Shown here piece after piece: positions 60,943 to 64,000 of a stretch of 64,000 bases of DNA. The position numbers were made by a program, and so were the translations under genes. How positions within the stretch are numbered: position 1 is the stretch's first letter; every line of letters begins with the position of its first letter. This stretch comes from Naegleria lovaniensis. Taxonomy: Eukaryota > Heterolobosea > Eutetramitea > Acrasida > Naegleriidae. The notes beneath the pieces were generated by a model that saw only the letters and a program-made list of their open reading frames with translations, had not been told where the DNA came from and ran no database searches. Location of the stretch: assembly GCF_003324165.1 (NCBI RefSeq), contig NW_025407858.1, positions 390,735 through 454,734 of the forward strand, given 5' to 3'.

Positions 60943-62802
60943 CTATTCCTCTCTTTCGCCATCATCTTTTTCATCGTCATCATTCTCTGTTCTTGGTGAA
61001 GAAATAGTCGATGAAGTGGAATCGTTATTGGAATTTGCAGCTGAAGGTTTTGGAGCATTTTCCAAAAAACTCTCAAACTCCTTACTTGCTTCCAAGACTT
61101 GAGAAAAACTTTTTCTACATCTTAAAAAGAAAGCTTGGAGTTGTGACATGCAGAAGGTGTGATCTTTCAATTGTGTCCACAATAATTCTCCCTTCTCTTC
61201 TGTGTATTCATTAGGAAAGAAATTTCGAGCCAGTTTCTTGCATTGATAACAAGTGGCATGTCCGAAATAGATTCTTCGATCCACTCGTCCATTTCTGATT
61301 AAGGATGGAGGCAATTTTTCTTTGTAATTGGTGGTCATGAAGACAATTCTCGACTCTTGACTCGTAATTCCATCTAAACAATTCAACAAACAAGAGAAGG
61401 TAATTTTTGATGATTCAGAAAAATCACTATTTTCACCTTTGGCCTTCTTTTCCACTTTAGGAAATGCAGAGTCAATATCTTCCAACACAATCATGGAGTT
61501 TGCAGGAGCATTGGTAAATAACGAAACTAAATAATCATCAGTTAAATTTTTCGCTCCCAAATTTAACACACAAATATCCAAATTCAAACAAGCAGCAATC
61601 GCCATAATGGTGCTCGTTTTGCCACTTCCTGGCTCACCATATAACAAGTAACCTCTTCGATAGGGAATTCCTCTTTCCTTATACCATTGTCTTCCATTTA
61701 AAAATTCACAAATATCTGAATGTAAATCTTCGAAAACACCTTCATCCAAAATCACTGTGTTCACTTCACGTTTCTCCTTAACGGAAGCAAGTGCCCATGA
61801 TTGATAGAAGGGTGTGAAAAGTTTTGTCTTTTCACGAGTCAATAAGGTATGCACATAGAAACAATCTCGAAGTAACTCTGTGAACATGGAGAATGCAGTG
61901 GTGTTCGAGTTTGGAGTTTTCACACTGATCTTCTTTTGTTCAGTGGAGGTATGGAAAGTATTGGAATGATCATTGGAGTTGTCATTATTCAAAGCTTTGG
62001 TTTCAACAGGAACTTCCTTTTGAGAACTCGACGCCAAATTATTCCATGTTAAAAACTCCTTTTTAAACCCAGCTCTTTCTAACATGTCATTGACATGATG
62101 TGAATTAGTGACATTCTCAACACATGGATACAAGAATCTAATAAACACATTCATCCATGAATATCTTGGTTTCCAAATAGTAATAAACTCCTTTTCTCTA
62201 ATTTCATTCACTGTATTTTGCACAGTCATTTGTAAATGAATAATATAAGGTTGTGAATTGACATAGATCACATGAAAGCCATACGCTGGAACAAAATTCA
62301 CCTTCTTTTCAAAATTCTGTAAAGTTTCATTCAAATTTTGTAATGAATTGGAGTCATCATTGCGATCATTGGTCGAACGATTTCCAAAAGAGACAATTCC
62401 ACTAATTTTCAATGATTGCTTGTAAGGTTTGATTTGAGAGCTACCACTCAGTGTATAAGGGTGAAACGAAAACCAAGAATTAAACCACATAAATTCTTCA
62501 TCCTTATCTGACAAGGAGAGTTGAAAAAAAAGAATTCTTGTCAATACCGTTTCCAAGCTTAATTTCAAGTAATAGAGAACGAATGAGCCAAGAGCTCCAA
62601 CCACAAGGACCATTATGCTCATATTTCCAAAGAGGAGAGATGAGTTTGTATTGGAAGTATCGAACGGTTGAACAGTAGTCGTAGTTGCCGAACAACACAT
62701 TTTGGTAGAGTCTTGGATTTCAGCAAGAATTGGAGCTACTCTCATGCTTATAAAACATGAAAGAAGGAATAAGAACACTCTTGCATTACTGGTGGTGTAC
62801 AT
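60943..62802 (-). CDS. BCS1-like AAA ATPase
   Basis: The 619-residue protein has a hydrophobic N-terminus and a TM near 61-80 (MSIMVLVVGALGSFVLYYLK). A BCS1-type N-terminal domain with beta strands covers about 80-330. The AAA module has Walker A GEPGSGKTS near 388-396, Walker B SMIVLEDIDSAF near 435-446, MTTNYKEKLPPSLIRNGRVD with the sensor and Arg-finger residues, and HATCYQCKKLARNFFP. BCS1 inserts the Rieske protein into complex III in mitochondria, while plant relatives act at the ER or mitochondria. The first 28 residues look like a secretory signal (LFLLSCFISM, ending ILAE), so the location is not obvious. A Ser/Asp/Glu-rich tail follows. Confidence 0.88.
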   Translation of the reverse strand: MYTTSNARVFLFLLSCFISMRVAPILAEIQDSTKMCCSATTTTVQPFDTSNTNSSLLFGNMSIMVLVVGALGSFVLYYLKLSLETVLTRILFFQLSLSDKDEEFMWFNSWFSFHPYTLSGSSQIKPYKQSLKISGIVSFGNRSTNDRNDDSNSLQNLNETLQNFEKKVNFVPAYGFHVIYVNSQPYIIHLQMTVQNTVNEIREKEFITIWKPRYSWMNVFIRFLYPCVENVTNSHHVNDMLERAGFKKEFLTWNNLASSSQKEVPVETKALNNDNSNDHSNTFHTSTEQKKISVKTPNSNTTAFSMFTELLRDCFYVHTLLTREKTKLFTPFYQSWALASVKEKREVNTVILDEGVFEDLHSDICEFLNGRQWYKERGIPYRRGYLLYGEPGSGKTSTIMAIAACLNLDICVLNLGAKNLTDDYLVSLFTNAPANSMIVLEDIDSAFPKVEKKAKGENSDFSESSKITFSCLLNCLDGITSQESRIVFMTTNYKEKLPPSLIRNGRVDRRIYFGHATCYQCKKLARNFFPNEYTEEKGELLWTQLKDHTFCMSQLQAFFLRCRKSFSQVLEASKEFESFLENAPKPSAANSNNDSTSSTISSPRTENDDDEKDDGEREE

Positions 62803-63195
62803 CTTTTTTTTAGCTTGAAAATCACATGATGGTGTGTTTCTTCTTGACTATTAATAGGGTTTTACGATTGTTGAAATATGTAACATTGTAAAATCACGGG
62901 TGAATTAGGAACACCTTCAAAATATTGTAATAATGAATTCATTGAACCCGTTGTTGTTGTTGTTGGAAATCTAACGGATTTTAGTCTATGAAAAGAAGGC
63001 TCTCTATATCGGGGTACTGTATTCAGTGTAACATGAATTTTTTGATAATTTAATAATTAATTATTAAATTATTATATTATTTTTTGATTATTATTATCAT
63101 CAGAATATTGTTATCATAAGATCAATTCATCAAACTGGAGTCATCATGATCATCTTCGGATGATTATTAAATCATCGCAACCTGCAGCCAAAAAA
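62803..63195. other. Intergenic region with AT palindrome
   Basis: These 393 bases lie between divergent genes and contain the 28-bp palindrome at 63045-63072, listed separately. No RNA gene is evident. Confidence 0.5.
63045..63072. repeat. 28-bp perfect AT palindrome
   Basis: The sequence centred at 63058/63059 (core AATAATTAATTATT) reads the same on both strands over 28 bases. It could form a cruciform or be a regulatory site for the adjacent divergent genes, but chance in AT-rich DNA is also possible. Confidence 0.7.
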
Positions 63196-63756
63196 ATGTC
63201 CTCATCGTCTGCTGAATTTTATTCTTTCACCGTTCCCGATGCACAAGGCAATGATATTTCCATGTCCGATTACAAGGGCAAGGTAGTGATGATTGTGAAT
63301 GTTGCATCGTCTTGTGGACTAACTCCCCAATATCAAGAATTGCAACAACTTTATGAGCAATACAAGGATGAAGGGTTTGAAATTTTGGCATTTCCTTGCA
63401 ATCAATTCGCATTTCAGGAGCGAGGAAGTAATGAAGAGATTTGTCAATTCGCACGAACAAAGTTTAACGTAACATTCAAGATTTTCGCCAAGGTATGTAG
63501 AGTTTTCACTGTGAAATAATGAGGGATAATTAACACAACTGATTAGACGACCGTCAACGGTAGTGACACTATTCCCTTGTATAAATATTTAAAGAAGGAA
63601 GGAGAAGGTTCCATGTTTAACGCTATCAAGTGGAATTTTACCAAATTCTTAATTACTAGGGATGGCAAAGTACTGCAAAGATATTCACCCTACACAAAAC
63701 CTTTGGAGATTGAAGAGGATATCAAAAAATTATTGGCAGAAAAGCCATCTGAGTAA
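63196..63756 (+). CDS. Glutathione peroxidase (Cys type), one intron
   Basis: Exons 63196-63492 and 63547-63756 flank a 54-nt intron (GTATGT...TTAG), giving 168 residues. The start is the ATG after six A; an ATG at 63160 would add 12 residues. The catalytic motif is NVASSCGLTPQY, with Cys instead of selenocysteine. FPCNQFAFQE and, after the splice, IKWNFTKFLITRDGKV follow, giving the usual Cys-Gln-Trp set. An extra Cys in EEICQF could help resolve with thioredoxin. Cys GPx enzymes reduce hydroperoxides using thioredoxin or glutathione. Cytosolic unless the longer N-terminus adds targeting. Confidence 0.95.
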
Positions 63757-64000
63757 TAATAGCTGTGTTTGTAACACATAAACGAGTTTGTTTGAAATTT
63801 TCCAATAATCTCGAAGCGTTGCTATTGCAAGTCTTCCACAATTTTCTTTCCTTATGATGGGATAGCTGTTACATGATAATGAATGTGTCATGTTCTTTCC
63901 ATCTTTCAAGAGGATCCTTGACATTGTCATAGCTCACAATTTTCAAACACCACCTCAACCGTTTGAACATGTCTGAAATTACCTGTTGATTTGTAATGCT

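Noticed and set aside
1-64000. Search for CRISPR arrays, rRNA genes and bacterial operon signals
   Set aside because: No regularly spaced direct repeats, rRNA motifs or Shine-Dalgarno-led gene strings were seen. The genes and introns are eukaryotic.

Overview
The window looks like a nuclear contig from a heterolobosean amoeboflagellate, most like Naegleria. This is inferred from the sequence, not from a database match. The DNA is AT-rich and gene-dense. Genes lie on both strands with short gaps. Introns are few and mostly 45-120 nt, of GT-AG type. ATGs are very often preceded by a run of A, and many proteins carry long Ser/Thr/Gln/Asn-rich stretches. The content is typical of a free-living protist with elaborate signalling: RGS proteins, a G-alpha subunit, a Rho GTPase, a cyclase-like receptor, ankyrin and F-box proteins, and no bacterial operons. 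I saw no rRNA gene, convincing tRNA or CRISPR array.

Layout. 0-3.2 kb: three + strand ORFs in one frame: the end of a divergent histone H3, a lysine-rich protein, and a large zinc-ribbon protein that may derive from a mobile element. 3.4-9.7 kb: a small possible organelle protein, a BTB/pentapeptide-repeat protein and an RGS-START protein. 9.7-14.2 kb: a cysteine-peptidase-like protein, a berberine-bridge-type FAD oxidase and a CDC123 homologue. 14.5-17.4 kb: a small membrane protein, a repeat-built coiled-coil protein and a 53-codon ORF. 17.4-23 kb: a ChrA-type transporter with a probable 12-nt microexon, divergent from a 7TM receptor fused to an RGS domain. 23-28 kb: an F-box/ankyrin protein whose N-terminus copies the histone H3 tail, and a NIT-domain receptor with a degenerate cyclase domain. 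28.4-33 kb: a zinc-knuckle gene, a decayed mobile-element-like gene and a perfect 45-bp inverted repeat. 33-42 kb: an SLC44 transporter, a Rho GTPase, an F-box-like protein, a GC-rich island and a four-exon G-alpha. 42.5-51 kb: an NPSN-type SNARE, small membrane and surface proteins, coiled-coil and unknown proteins, and a two-TM sensor with an RGS domain. 52.5-64 kb: a six-exon P4-ATPase, a PH-ankyrin protein, a BCS1-like AAA ATPase and a glutathione peroxidase.

How the genes fit together. Three RGS proteins, one G-alpha, one Rac-like GTPase and a NIT receptor suggest that heterotrimeric and small G-protein signalling are well represented here. They are separate transcription units and not an operon. 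SLC44, the P4-ATPase, the START protein and the SNARE concern membrane lipids and traffic. The most unusual items are the H3-tail mimic, the divergent H3 next to in-frame ORFs, the ChrA microexon, and the accessory block at 28-33 kb with its hairpin.
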